Part shown: one piece after another, positions 24,173 to 37,089 of the stretch
How the letters are laid out: every line of letters begins with the position of its first letter
Position numbering within the stretch: the stretch's first letter is position 1
Notes under the pieces: generated by a model
What the model was told of the DNA's origin: nothing
Seen by the model: the letters and a program-made list of their open reading frames with translations, nothing else
Databases searched by the model: none
Position numbers and translations under genes: made by a program
NCBI GenBank assembly: GCA_034359265.1
Contig: CP136890.1
Coordinates: 38,910,501-38,974,500, forward strand
Reading direction: 5' to 3'
DNA: 64,000 nucleotides
Origin: Canna indica
Taxonomy: Eukaryota; Streptophyta; Magnoliopsida; Zingiberales; Cannaceae

Positions 24173-27100
24173 TATTAGCTGAAGGGTTCTTCCTTCATGT
24201 CTTATTCTCTTCATGATTATTTTGATGATAACAAACCTATTTAACAAGTGCTTGAAGTATGAAAATTACATGATCGATGAAAGATACGTCAAGCTTTACG
24301 TCTCTCGATCAATCTTCAAAACAGATCAATGTGTGCATCAAAAATATGTTGGATAGCATGGAGAATCCTTCAAAGATAAAGCACGCTGAAGAACGAAGCC
24401 GAAAACTAAGTGCGAAATGAGAAATCCAAAGATAAAAAGTTTCCAGCTCTGATTGGGTCGACCGGGCGATCGACTGAATGTCGCTGAAAAATGATAGTAG
24501 CCATTTGATCGACCAATCGATCGATCGAAGTAGGTGAAGATTTTGGCTATGGCTGCGTCGATCGACCGGTCGATCAATGCCAAATATTTGCATAATGCTC
24601 ATCAATCGACCGGATGGCATAGCACGAGTCGAGGATCTCGACATCATTGAGTCGATCGACCGAATCTGGGATGGCCAAATCCTGCAACATTCGATCGACC
24701 CGTTGGTTGACCGATCGGCGTGTAATAGCTAGCTTCGGTCGACCGACTGGTCAATCGGATTGGAAGTAGATATTTTTTCGTCAACAGATCGACCTGTCTA
24801 TGGATGGCAACGGTTCGATTAATCGCACTTTTAAGGGTTAACCGAAACCGAATTCCATACCCACTAACCGAAACCGGTCGATTTCAAAAACTTATATCCA
24901 AAATCGAAACCGGCTCAATTTCGATTATCCACGGATAACCGAAACCAAATTATTTTGTTCGGATAGAACTGGTTATCCATTTACTAACCGGTTAACCGAT
25001 AGTAAATGGATAACCGATTCAAAAATTAATAATCAACCAGTCATTAAAAGATAGTAATTAAATAATTCATCAATATTAGAGTAGAAATTACATTGAAATA
25101 AATAGTTCATCATCAGAAAATACATTGAAGTTGTTGATTAGAAAAATTTCAAAAGATTATACAAAACAACAAATTAACTCAGTAACAGGCCTTGTTTACA
25201 TCATGATGAGGGTGGTTGATAGCAAATTACATCCCACACAGTGTGCAGTTCTCTTGTCGTAGCAAATTATCCAACCTAAACTGTTTCGGCAAAAAGGATC
25301 ATGAATCACATGAGCAAAACATCCCTGTTGTCACTGACACATGCATTTTAGAGAGCAAAGTCAGTAGCACATAAGATTTCAAGGTAAACCTTAGATGGGT
25401 AAGAGTGGTTGAGGTGATGAAGCCCATATTAGTAGCTGAGGCTTTAAAGCTTCACAATGGCCTACCATGGTTTGAAATACTAGTCAAATAAGTGCAGCAG
25501 AAGCAGTATTTACTGATTGAAATAAAGAATGGTATCATCTTTTCAAAACTACTTTGAGTTTTTTTCAGTGATAATGGGTGGCATGGGTCAGTATTTTGCC
25601 CAGCACAAATTGCACAATAGCACCATATTATCCTCAGAAGTTGTTGAAATTGTATTGTGTAAGATTTTGAGATTCAGTCAAACAGGAACTTCCCATGAAT
25701 ATGCAATAATACATATTAGCAAAGGAATCAACAAAATTCACATAAAATAAGAAGCAGCAGCTAATAGTGAAAATGAGAGAGTCTACTGAGAGCTAGTTCA
25801 TCCAAACGATAAGGCATTATAATAAGAGGCGAAAAAAAAATGGGTCATACTAGAAAATGCATCCTTCAAGAGACGAAGAGGCTTTATATATTAAGACAAA
25901 CACATAATCTTCCCAAGCAAAGCAATTTATTCCTGCCTAGTTACAATACTTTATCAAAAATCAGAACCAGCGAAACCAGTCCCAGGGACACTTACGCTAG
26001 CAATGGACCAACAAGAGAGAAGATCACAGATTTCTTCAATCAAAAACTCGTTCTTTCAGGGAAGCCAGGGATCCGGACTGCCTGACAGGGAAGCCAACAG
26101 ATGAGGCGTACTTCTCAAAACTCGTTCTTTCATCCTTAACCATCTCCTATCGACAGTCAGCGAGAAAGATAAGCGGAAAAAAACCCCAAATTGCCCTATC
26201 CAATGCAGCCCAAAAATGAAAGCACGTCGCCTAATCACACATCGTCATCAGGTGACCAAGCAAAAATTTTCAAAAGAAAAAAAAAGACAAAAAAACGAAT
26301 CATTGGAAAGGGGGAAAGTTTTTGAGAAATACTTACAGTGACTGTTCCGCTCGACGGCTGCGCGCGTGATAGTGGAGGCGATCGCGACGGCGTACAACAA
26401 TAAATCTTTCACCTTCAAATAAGAATACCGAACTAGAAAGAAAAAGGCGGAGCAGAAAAGCAATAAGCGTACCTCCTCAACCGTAGACAGCTCAGGTGTA
26501 CCTCCTTAGGCGTCGACTGTCGGGGAAGAGCCGGGGCTGCTGGAATACGGAGTGCAGGATGCCGGCTGCGGAGTGCGGTTGTGGAGTTGCCGAGGGCTGG
26601 AGCTTGGAGGGGGGAAGTCGGCCGAATGAGGGAGATGCGGAGATTAGGGTTAGAGTTTAGGGTTACATATGTAGGGGTAAACGGGTAGTGGATAAGTAGG
26701 TAACGGGTATGGAGTTTATATTTGATATATAAATATATATATACATTAACCGTTTCAGTTGCCGGCTAACCGCAAAAAATTGGTAACTGAAACTAAAATG
26801 TAAAACCGGTTTTGGTCACTGGCTAACCGCGGCCCGATAATCGAAACCGAATCGATTTTAATCGGTTTTTGATTTTTACTATCCGAAATCGAAATCGAAC
26901 CGCAAATCCACTCTCCGAAACCGAATTTTGCGGTTCGATTAACCGATTAACCGGTTTGAATTGTCATCCTTAGACCCGTCGGTCGACCGATCAAGGGAAA
27001 AATCTTACAGTAAGCCATCGATCGATCGGTCGGTCGACCGACGATTCGATCGGACCATCGACCGGGCGTTTGTAACGGTAAAAAATAATCCCGTTGACGC

Positions 27101-27893
27101 CCTGTTTCAGATGGGTTTATAAATCTCACTTCTAATCTTTTTTTATCACTCACTCTCTCTCTCAGAATCTTGGATGATAAAAAGCTTCAAATAGTGATTC
27201 AATTGCATTCTTCAAACCTTCAAGCGCTAAAGTTCATCGGCTGAGTCTTGATCCCCTGCTGTCACAAAGAGTTTACTTTCAAAAGGGTTCATCAAGCGGT
27301 TAGGCGCGGGAAGAAGAGACGTCTAAGTGTGATAAGCTATTTATTCCTCTTCTTGTAACAAGTTTTTGTCTATTTTGTTCCTCAAACTCTTTGTATTTGA
27401 TTTGTAGGAAGACCTAGGTTGTTAGGTCTTGTGCGTGGAACTGGTTTCCTTGTTGTGAAGGAGTAAAGTCACTTGTGTAAACTTAATTTTACTAGGATTA
27501 GATAAGTTGTCCCTTAGGGTTGAGGTGGAAGAGTGCTCCCGATAAGAAGGCGAAGACTTTCGGATGTGGAAGTGCTTAGGTTGAGATTGCGACTCTTCGA
27601 GTCAAAGTCCTCATTGTAAGGGAGACAAGAATTAATCTAGTAAACTTAGTTTGGAAATTCTAAGCGGGGTGCTTAGATAGTGGAGTAAGCATTGGGGCTG
27701 AACCACTATAAATCTGTGCGTTTGCTTGATATTTTTGCTAGCTCTTAAATTGCTTCATCATTCATCGATTTGACACTTAGTAGTCGAATTACACATTGCC
27801 TAAATAATTCAAGAATCGATTAAAATCGAATTAGGCAAATAGTATTAGACAACACACTATTCATCCCCCTCTAGCGTGCATATTCTTACAACA
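24173..27893 (+). mobile_element. Solo copia LTR A (family C), interrupted by a hAT element
   Basis: It begins TATTAGCTGAAGGG (the TG start decayed to TA) and ends TTCTTACAACA. A perfect 5-bp duplication ATAAC (24168-24172 and 27894-27898) flanks it. Without the hAT insert the LTR is about 1.55 kb. It contains clustered TCGATCGACCGG-type palindromes near 24455-24780 and 26975-27065, a TATAAAT-like stretch near 27118, and the AAGACCTAGGTTGTTAGGTC block shared with LTRs at 30444, 38454 and 55471. Confidence 0.85.
24799..26972. mobile_element. hAT-like DNA transposon inside LTR A
   Basis: The terminal repeats are TATGGATGGCAACGG on the left and, reverse-complemented, TAAGGATGACAATTC on the right. 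The 8-bp flanks GACCTGTC (24791-24798) and GACCCGTC (26973-26980) match at seven positions, as expected for hAT. AACCGAAACCGG-type repeats occupy both subterminal regions. The 2174-bp interior has no recognisable transposase. A GC-rich stretch at about 26340-26640 contrasts with the AT-rich rest and could be captured DNA or a promoter. Confidence 0.72.
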
Positions 27894-28868
27894 ATAACAA
27901 GCATCAATAATGGCTCCAACCATTGCTGAGTCGTTGTTGAAAGACATCAGCAACGACGTGCAACGGCCCAGCCCATTGCAAAGCAACCGTGGCAGAAAAG
28001 TGTGTTGCTGATAACTTAGCAACATATCAGCAACAGCCGCAACGGTCGTTGCTAAAAACATTATCAACAACGACTCTGCCACGGCTGTAGGGCCGTTGTA
28101 GATATGTACATCAGCAACAGCCCGGTTGTCGTGGCAAGGCCGTTAGTGAAAGCCCGTTGCTAAGCCGTTGTTGTAGGTCATCAGCAACGACTTTGAGGTT
28201 GCGGCCCAAAAAATATGATACACTTTTAGTAACGACTTTCCCACAGACAGCTGTGGGAAAGCCGTTGCTGATGATGTTAACCTGTAACTGAAAAGTTTTA
28301 AAATTTCTAATTTTCTTTAATACATTGATACATTTAACCTGATACATAACTCATACATCCATACACACATCCATTCACATACACATCATATATACATCCA
28401 GATATACATCAAAACAATTATTCTTATATTTATAATTATCCACAATCATATAAAAACTATTCAAATCCAAAACTATCGTATCAATATCTAAACAAAACAA
28501 GTCAATCAAGTAGTATCCAAATAACAAAGTCAATATCCAAACAAAATAATAAACCTCACAACGACGGTGGCGGAAGGTCTGGATCATAATATGGCGGGGT
28601 CTGGAGTGCTTGGGTGTACACCGGCGTGGACTGGCTCGAGGACGATGGATCTAATGATGCTGAAGGGATGCCTACTCCGGTATGAGCTAAGATGTTGCAT
28701 AGCATAGCATGCATCTCTGCCATCACCTGATTTAGACACTCCATTATCTCACTCTAACGCGCGGCCGTCTCCTCCAGTGTTCTTATCCTGCTGCTCTGAT
28801 CATAATTAGTCCTGGAGGTGGACGGCCGCTCACCAGCGACCGGAGGGGTCGGTGCCCCAAGTGGCCCG

Positions 28869-30315
28869 TGTTAGCTTAAGGGTTTCTCTTAAGTCTCGAT
28901 CTTTATTTTGATGATAACAAACATGTATTTAATCCAAGTGTGAAGTTTTGAGTTTAGGTTGAGGTTGCGATAAGCATGCCAAGTCCGTTCAAACGAGACA
29001 AAAGAAAAGTTCGTCAAAGAAACGGAAGAAGAAAACATCAAAGAAAGGCTCGGGCATAAATCAAATAGATATCTTGTAATATACCCCTAGGACGATCTTA
29101 TCCCAAGCCTAATTGTATAGTTATCCAAATTAGAACTTAGTAACTAAATCCATAAAAAAAGCATGTAAAAATTTTAAAGAGAAATCAGCCTCAGCCTGAG
29201 TTCGGTCGACCGAACAAGGTAGTATTCTGCTAAACAGCCTATTCGATCGACCGAATGACGGAAAAAACTGGCAGTAGCCATTCAGTCGACCGATAGGTCG
29301 ACCAAAGTTGGTGAAGGAATCTGTGCAAGGCTTCGTCGGTCAATCCGTCGGTCGATCGACCGAAGTAAAAAATTGATAGAATGCTCACCAGCCGACCAAT
29401 CGGTCGATCAGATTAAGGATCACAAGTCGTGCGACCCTGGCTCCAATGATTTGGTCGACTGATTGGTCGACCGAATGTTGGATTGATAATTTTGCGACAG
29501 TCGGTCGATCGAGCACTCACATAAGCCAGCGATCGCATTGGCGGTCGATCAGTCGGTCGACCGACGATCGACCGGCCAAACGACCGAACGACATCAACAG
29601 CTATTTTTTCGCTCGTTGAATGGTCCGTTTGGGTGTGGGGTTATAAATACCCCACACCTAACTTCTTTAAACCCTCTTACAGAATTTATTGAGAAATTAA
29701 AGAAGTGTTTTAAGCCTTCAAAAAGATTGAATTACTGCGCGCCCTCTACTTCCGTCAACAACTCATTTCGAGCGCTGCTTCCCTACTTTCTTCAACCTTG
29801 CTGCAACTCAAAGAGTCATCCTCCCGCAAGTTGGAGTTTGAAGGCTTGGGAAAGGAGCATTGGTTCATGTTTACATTCTTAAGCTCTTTCATCTGTATTT
29901 GAAGTTTATTGTAAACTTATTTTCCATTTGAGATAGCTGCTAGGTGTGCTAGGAAACACTTAGGGAAAACTTTATAGAATTGTGTTTTGCCTAGGTGAAT
30001 AGGATTGAGGTGTTCTCAAAGTGGTGAGAAGAGTGTCCTCATTATATTCAAAGGAAAACACAAACTCTATAAAGTAGTGGTTAGAAATCCTTGGTGAGGA
30101 GCCAAGGTAGTGGAGTAGGCAGTTGGCCGAACCACTATAATTACCCTTGTTTGCATTGCTTACTTGCTTTTGTCATTGCTATTAATATTTGATCACATCT
30201 CTTGCTAAGAAACACATGTACCTAAGTGAAGATAAAATTGAGCAAAAAGAAAAGAATTGAAAAAGGGGATAAACACTATTCAACCCTCCCTTCTAGTGTC
30301 AGATTTCACACAACA
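28869..30315 (+). mobile_element. Solo copia LTR B (family C)
   Basis: It starts TGTTAGCTTAAGGG and ends TTCACACAACA, 1447 bp, with a perfect 5-bp duplication GCCCG on both sides (28864-28868 and 30316-30320). Removing it restores CACTA sequence homologous to about 34000-34020. It contains a TCGATCGACC-rich block at 29200-29580 and a TATAAATACC stretch near 29642 that could be the LTR promoter. Confidence 0.9.
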
Positions 30316-30443
30316 GCCCGAGTACAGCTCGCGCATGACCACTGTCTACAAAGCCATATACGCGGCCGTTGTCCCAGCCACCTACAGCCTCGACCCACGC
30401 TCCTACGTCAAAGTCCTCGGGGGTGCCCTCGCGCTGCATCACA

Positions 30444-32249
30444 TGTTACGTTAAATGGCTACACCAGAGGGGGGGTGAATAGTATGTTTACTAATTCTTA
30501 TTTGCCTAAATCCGATTTTAATCATTTTCTTAAACTACTTAGGCAATTTATGATTGAATGATTAAATGCGGAAGTGATAAATAATAAAGCAATAAATACA
30601 ACCAAGAAATCGATGCAAACACAAAAATTTATAGTGGTTCGACCCCAATGCCTACTCCACTACCTAAGCACCCTGCTTAGGATTTCCAAACTAGGTTTAC
30701 TAGATTAAAACGGTTCCCTTACAAGAGGACTTTGACCTGAAGAGACTCACTCTCAATCTAAGGCACTTCCACACCATGAAGTCTCTGTCTTCTTATCGAG
30801 AGTTCTCTTCCACCTCAATCCTAAGGGATACCTCAACTAATCCTAGTAAGCTACGTTTACAACGGTGGAATTAAGCATCAAACACAAAGGCAACCACCTA
30901 ATTTCAAGACCTAACAATTCTAGGTATTCACACGCACAAATCCAAAGTAAACACGTTCAAATAACAATAAAGATTACAATGAAAAGAGCTAAAGAATAAA
31001 CCAAGATTAAATGCTCTATTCCAGGCCTTCAATCCTTCAACTTGTTATAAATGAGCTTTGAGTCGTAGTAGAGTTGAGGAGCAGTTGGCGCTTGAAAAAG
31101 AACGTTGATGGAAGAGCAGAGCGCGCTACAATCGATCTTTAGAAGGCTCAAAACTCTCTTTTTAATACTCAATAAAATCTGTAAGAGAGATTAAAGAAGT
31201 TAGATCAAGGATATATATAACCTCTCAATGAAACGGCAGCTCAACGGGCGGAAAACGGGTAGAAAACTAGTCGTTACAGTCCGTTTGGTCGATCATCGGT
31301 CGACCTCTCGATCGATCGCTCGAGCGACTGCTGCTTTAAACACTCTGTTCGGTCGACCGACGGGTCGACCGAATGAGTCGCGAGTTCAGCGATCCGCAGT
31401 TCGATCGATCGATTGATCGACGCATGAGCTACAGTTGCGACTCTTTCTCTCTATAATCCGATCAACCGATCGGTCAACCGAAGACCCTACTACCAATTTT
31501 TGGCACACTTTGGTCGACCGACCGGTCGACCGAATTGCCTACTGCTAGTTTTTGGCAGCTTTCGATCGACCGAACCTAGACTGGACTAGGCAGTTTGGTT
31601 TTATTTGTTCGTTTTCTGGTTCTGTTTTCGCTAAGTCTACTTATATAACATTTATTAACTTTAAGTTAATACTTTAAAATATAATTGTTATATAAGGATT
31701 ACCTCCATTTGGATTCAATAAAAATATCTAAAAAATCAAAATCTAGTTTTTGGGGTCTAGTACAAATTTTTTGAAAATAAAAATTTTCTAATTTTTTGAG
31801 TCAATTATGGTTAGGCTAAATGCTTCCAAAAATTCCTAAAAAATATCTCGTTATCTAATCTTAACCCAAGGAACAATTACCGCCATTTTTTATAACTAGA
31901 AACTATCTAGGTTATATAGCCCTCCAATGAGCTCCCTAGGCTTAGTGGATTCGATGGCGATTTTCGGGTTTTCATGTTTTGGGTTTCAGATTTGGTTTTA
32001 GGGGTCTTTGCATCATTAAGAGGATATACAACATATGTAGACACCTTAAACCTAAATTCTAACTTCTTGAAGAGTTCGAGCACGCGACCAACATCCTTCC
32101 GATTTTTGATTTCTCCAATTTTTCTGATCGCGGACGTCGTGCGCTAACCGATATGGAACCTGAAAATAACTCTTCATGAAATCATTAGTTCCATGTTTGT
32201 TATCATCAAAACCGAGATTAAGACCAAGGTTGAAAACCTTAGGCCAATA
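30444..32249 (-). repeat. 3' LTR of the gag-only copia element
   Basis: It is 1806 bp. On the minus strand it starts TATTGGCCTAAGG directly after a polypurine tract and ends CGTAACA. It shares the palindromic TCGACCGATCGG block (31280-31570) and the block around ACCTAGAATTGTTAGGTC with the other family C LTRs. Confidence 0.8.
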
Positions 32250-32528
32250 ATCTCCCCCTTTTTGATAATGACAAACATCCTTAAGAAAATATCTACAATT
32301 AAGCATAGAGGATATCAAACATGGGATTTCTCCCTCTATCAACAAGCATATCTATGAAAATAAACTCCCCCTATCTATATGCATGGTCTTCCTATATTTT
32401 CCTCCCCATTACTTATATTTTTCTCCCCCTTTTGACATCAATCAAAAAGGGCAAGAAACGTCAATCTAGTCAAAGTTGAGACTCTAAAAATATTTTTCAT
32501 GAAACATGAAAATTCAACGAAAGGGATG

Positions 32529-34884
32529 CACTACTAGGAATTGGGTCTTCAGCAACGGCTGCTCAAGCTGTTGCTATTTGCAACGGCATTCTTATGGCCG
32601 CTCAAGCCATTGTAGATATGTTGTATCTGCAATGGCTTTCTAACGGACATGTGAGTCGTTGCTGTTGATGTTAATTATCAGCAACAGTTTTCTAATGGAC
32701 AAGTGAGTCGTTGCTGATGATAACTTATCAGCAACGGCTTTCTAACGGGTGAGTGAGTCGTTGCTGATAAGTTTATATAGGTCGCAGATCGTGCCCGCCC
32801 CTTCTTCCTCCCGCTGTTGCCGCCACCTGCTCCTCCCGCCTCTCGCTGCCGCTGCCGACGCTAACGCCGCCGAGCTGCCGCTGCCGATGTTGCCGTCCGT
32901 CCTCGACCGCCGATTTCAGGTATTTCTCGCCGCCCGACCTTCCCCATTGATCCCAAAGTAAAATCCGACCGATGGCCGCCGCCGGAGCTTGTACAGTGTC
33001 CGGACACTGGACTCCGGCGCCGGAAATGATATTTTTATAATTTTTTTATTTTTTTATTTAATTGTTAATTAATTATTTGTTTAATTGTTTAATTGTTTAG
33101 ATTAATTGTTTAATTTGTTAGATTAATTTTTAGGATTTAGATTAATTTTTAGAGTTTATATTAATTTTTAGTTTAATTTAGTTAGATTAATATTTAATAA
33201 TGGTAGGTTAATAATTTAAATTAGTTAAAATATTATAGATTAATATTAATTAATTAGTAAAAATATTATTAATTAGTCCGGAGTTGTTCTCAGTGGACTC
33301 GCATCGGAATTGTCCACTTCGGACGCACGCCAGAATCGTTCATTTCGGACTCCCGCTGGAATCGTCTAATTTGGATTTGTGTCAGAATTGTCCAATATGG
33401 ACTTGAACTGACTTGAAATATTTAGAAAATAATCATCCATCCGACGAGTTGATATGTTTCATGTACGCATCAACGAGTCGGATATGATTTAGCAAAACTT
33501 TAGATCCGTTCGGGGTTTGTATGTTCGTGTAAAAGAAGTAGATGATTTTTTATACGACGTACGATATCTAAAACCGAAGGCCTCGTATGTGTTAAATAAA
33601 CAACATATCAAAGATGTTTGTCAATGGGTAAAAGAACTCAGATTACCGATGGATATGCCTCTAACTTATCTCGATGTGTGAACGTCGATGATTGCAAAAT
33701 TTGAGGGATGAAGAGTCATGATTGTCATGTATTCATGCAGAGATTGCTTCCGATCGCATTTCGAGATCTTCTACCTGATAATATTTGGGGTCTGTTGACT
33801 GAATTAAGTATGTTTTTTAGAAACATCTGTGAAAATGTCATTCGAGTCGAAGATATGTCAACACTTGAAAGTAATATTGTGGTGCAGCGCGGGGGCACCC
33901 CCGAGGAATTTGACACAGCAGCGTGGGTCGAGGCCGCAGGTGGCTGGGACCATGGCCGCGTATATGGCTTTGCAGATAGTGGTCATGCGCGAGCCATGCT
34001 AGGGCCACTTGGGGCACCGACCCCTCCGGTCGCTGATGAGCGGCCGTCCACCTCCAGATCCAATTATGATCATAGTAGCAGGATAAGGACACTAGAGGAG
34101 ACAGTCACGCGTCAGACTGAGATAATGGCGGAGATGCATGCTATGCTACGCAACATGTCAGGTCATCCCGGAGCAGGCATCTCTTCGGCATCATATGATC
34201 CATCGCCCTCGAGTCAGTCCATGCCGGTGTACACTCAAGCACTCCAGACCCCGCCATATGATCCAAACCATCCTCCATCGTCATCTTGAGATTTTTTTTA
34301 TATTGACTTTGTTACTTTGATACTATACTTGTTTAATTTATTTTGTTTGGATATTGATACTTCAATTTTGTATTTGAATAGTTTTTATACTATTGTGGAT
34401 AATTATAAATATAAGTATAATTGTTTTGATGTATATCTTGGTGTATTTGTGATGTGTGAATGAATGTGTGTATGAGTGTATGGGTGTGTGAGTTATGTAT
34501 CAGATAATGTATCAATGTATTAATGGAAATTTAGAATTTTAAATTTTTTTCATTTTCAGGTTTACTTCATCAGCAACGGCTTTCCCACGGCCGCCTGTGG
34601 GAAAGCCGTTGCTAAAAGTGTATCGAAAGTCGTTGCTGATGACCTATAGGAACGGCTTAGCAACGGTCTTTTACTAACGGCGTTGCTACGGACTCACTAG
34701 CCATTGCTATTAATGTTATTAGCAACGGCTCCGTGTCCGTGGCAAAACCGTTGCTGATAATATTTTTAGCAACGGCCTGAGCGGCCGTTGCTGATCCGTT
34801 GCTAAGTTATCAGCGACGCGATTTTCTGCCACGACTCTGTTGCAACGGCTGGCGCCGTTGCTGATGCCTATTATTCCAGTAGTG
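32529..34884 (+). mobile_element. 2.36-kb CACTA deletion derivative
   Basis: It starts CACTACTAGGAATTGGG and its end reverse-complements to CACTACTGGAATAATAGGC. A perfect 3-bp duplication ATG flanks it (32526-32528 and 34885-34887). Subterminal arrays of CAGCAACGGCT-like motifs in both orientations occupy roughly 300 bp at each end. It has lost most of the transposase. It is inserted in the non-coding part of the gag-only copia element. Confidence 0.9.
33690..34289 (+). pseudogene. Fused remnant of CACTA transposase and second ORF
   Basis: One open frame (33708-34289) starts MKSHDCHVFMQRLLPIAFRD, a DUF4218-type segment of the TNP2-like transposase. At about 33880 it runs into a glycine/proline-rich tail from the En/Spm family second protein (GGTPEEFDTAAWVEAAGG, later a glutamine/methionine heptad region EIMAEMHAML). 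Homologous tails occur at 50360-50771 and, inverted, at 28570-28868. The fusion results from an internal deletion that kept frame. Whether it is expressed is unknown. Confidence 0.7.
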
Positions 34885-34887
34885 ATG

Positions 34888-36900
34888 AAAAGACAACTAT
34901 CTAATATGAGACTAAATCATACATGATAGCATTGGATGATAAATGCATTCAAAGTCTAGAGATCATGTATAGGCTTAAGTATTGATACTTTCATGTATCG
35001 ATCAATTAGTCAAAAATCATTTATGAAATGATTTTTATCATCACATGAGTGGAACGATACCAAATGTGAATTCAAAATATCATACTTGAAGTCTCATTCG
35101 AAGATTGGACCAAAAATTAAAGTATCGGAAAAATGAACATTTGGAAAGAACGATACTTTAAAGTTTTGGAATCCAATTTCAAAAACCCATATCAAATCGT
35201 ATTCTTACTGAGAATTTTTGAAATTTTTATTGAAGAAACTAGATTTTTCAGAGAACATGCAGTTTCAAGAATCATCGAAAAATCATTTTTCTGCATTTTT
35301 CTAAGAATAACTGAAATCTAGTGGCATTTTCGTAAATATTAGCTATTTTTCAAAAGTTTTCAGTTTTCATTCAAACTTCCCAGATATAATCATTTAAAAC
35401 ATGTTTATCAAGTTTGAAATGAAAATGATATCATTTGGTCAAAATTTTATCTTAGTATGATTTCATTTAAAAATAAGCATTGTATCATGAAATTGCTAAG
35501 TATCAAATTTTAATCTTTACTCATGGTTTTTCAAAATTAAACATATGGACACCTAACATGAGTAAATCTAAACATGTTTGTGAAGTTTGGACCTAAAATG
35601 AAGTTTCTAAGTCAATTTATTGACCTAGGTCAACTCTACTCAACTTTAAGTCTCCTAAAGTGAATTTATTATCAATTTATCAATTTTCTCATGATTTTTC
35701 AATTTTAATCACATAGAAGCAAATAATGAGTGAACTCAAATATATTTATCAAGTTTTAACTTAAAATGAAGTCTCTAAGATGGAATTTTACCTATGACAC
35801 ATTTGATTCAAACAAGGTTTCATGAAATTGCCTAAGTATCAAAAATTTATCTACTTACGAGATTTCAATCAATTATCATGTAAAAACATTCATGAGCATA
35901 GAGAAATCATTTTATCAAGAAAATAGAGGTAATATATAAAGATTTTGCCAAAATGAAACTCACACATCATTTCTTGAGAAATTTCAAAATTTCCACATTC
36001 TTTCTATTTTCCTTTAGCCTTCCAAAGTTTACCACTTTCTCAACTTGCAAGTAGGCTTCATTAGTATCATAATGAAATCATATATCAACTAGCAAGCTAA
36101 CTTACTAAATAGCAAAGGGTCAATGCAAAGTTTCATTTAACAATCTCAACCTTTGCTAGATAGTAAAGATTTATTTTAAAAAAGTTATCATGATATCAAA
36201 ATAAATCAAAGAGATCTTAAGAAATGAAATGTTTGAGGAATAAGATCTCTAAACATGTTTAACTAGTTTGGACTTAATGGAAGGTCTCTAATAATAAGTA
36301 TCAACCTAGAGCAAGTTTCATTCAATGAAATTTGCCTAAGTACTAAAATCCTACATACTCATGAGAATTCAAGGGTTTAACATGCAATTCTAATCATGAG
36401 TATAGAGATATAATTTAAGCTTAAACATTGAGGTATAACACTAAGATTTTGAATTTATCGAAGTTATACCTTATACTTGAAAATTTAGCCAAACTAATCT
36501 TTTCTATTCTAGTTAGCCTTCCATTTTACCTTAGATTTAACTTGCATGAGGAAGTCATTGGTAACATAATGACATAATTATTTCAAGCAAGCTAATCATT
36601 CTAGATAGCAAAGTAAGCATCAAATATTTCATTCAAAATTAAATTTTGCTAAATAGTTCAAAATCTGTTTTAAATTAAATCAAGTCATACCAAAATGAAT
36701 TTTAAGAGATCACAAAAATAATAAATATGAAAACATGATCTCCGACCCTTCCTATTGGTTGAAAACCGAAAGGCCACAATGAGCCTATGATTTAGAACCG
36801 CAAGGTCGATTAGGCCCGTTATAGGCCACATAGGTCTCCAAAGAGATCGGAAATCAAAAAATCAAAAATCATTTGAAATATATTAAGAGCGGGGAAAATC
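34888..36900 (-). repeat. Non-coding copia interior with degenerate internal repeats
   Basis: AT-rich sequence downstream of gag on the minus strand. A block with TTGCCTAAGTA, then CATGAG and a GCAAGCTAA motif recurs at about 35820-36180 and 36330-36680 (offset about 510 bp). A shorter motif, AACATGTTTATCAAGTTTG, recurs at 35398, 35572, 35742 and 36253, spacings near 170 bp or its multiple. No coding frame is supported. Confidence 0.6.
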
Positions 36901-37089
36901 AATCAATTTTAAACATGTATCATAAACACCAACTTCAAACATACAAGTAGAGAAAAGGTGATGATACCAAATGATTTAGATGCCAATTCTTAAACCTAAG
37001 GCATCTAAATTGAGTGAAGACTTTGAAGTTGCAACCATGTAAGGATTCTTCATTCAATTTCTTGGTCAACTTCAACTCTGCAATTTCCA

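Larger units (their letters stand above)
24158..30443 (-). mobile_element. Inverted CACTA 3' end (second element), carrying two solo LTRs
   Basis: CACTACTGGAATAAC starts at 24158. After removal of the solo LTR at 24173-27893 it continues AAGCATCAATAATGG. The same 3'-terminal text, reverse-complemented, ends the elements at 34884 and 51549. Segments 27894-28868 and 30316-30443 are the reverse complement of 33880-34880, including subterminal repeats and the C-terminal part of the En/Spm-type second ORF. The 5' end is missing, apparently lost at the copia insertion or a rearrangement beyond 30443. Confidence 0.7.

Noticed and set aside
33708..34289. Novel host gene
   Set aside because: It lies inside a CACTA with perfect ends and its parts match transposon proteins repeated elsewhere in the window.
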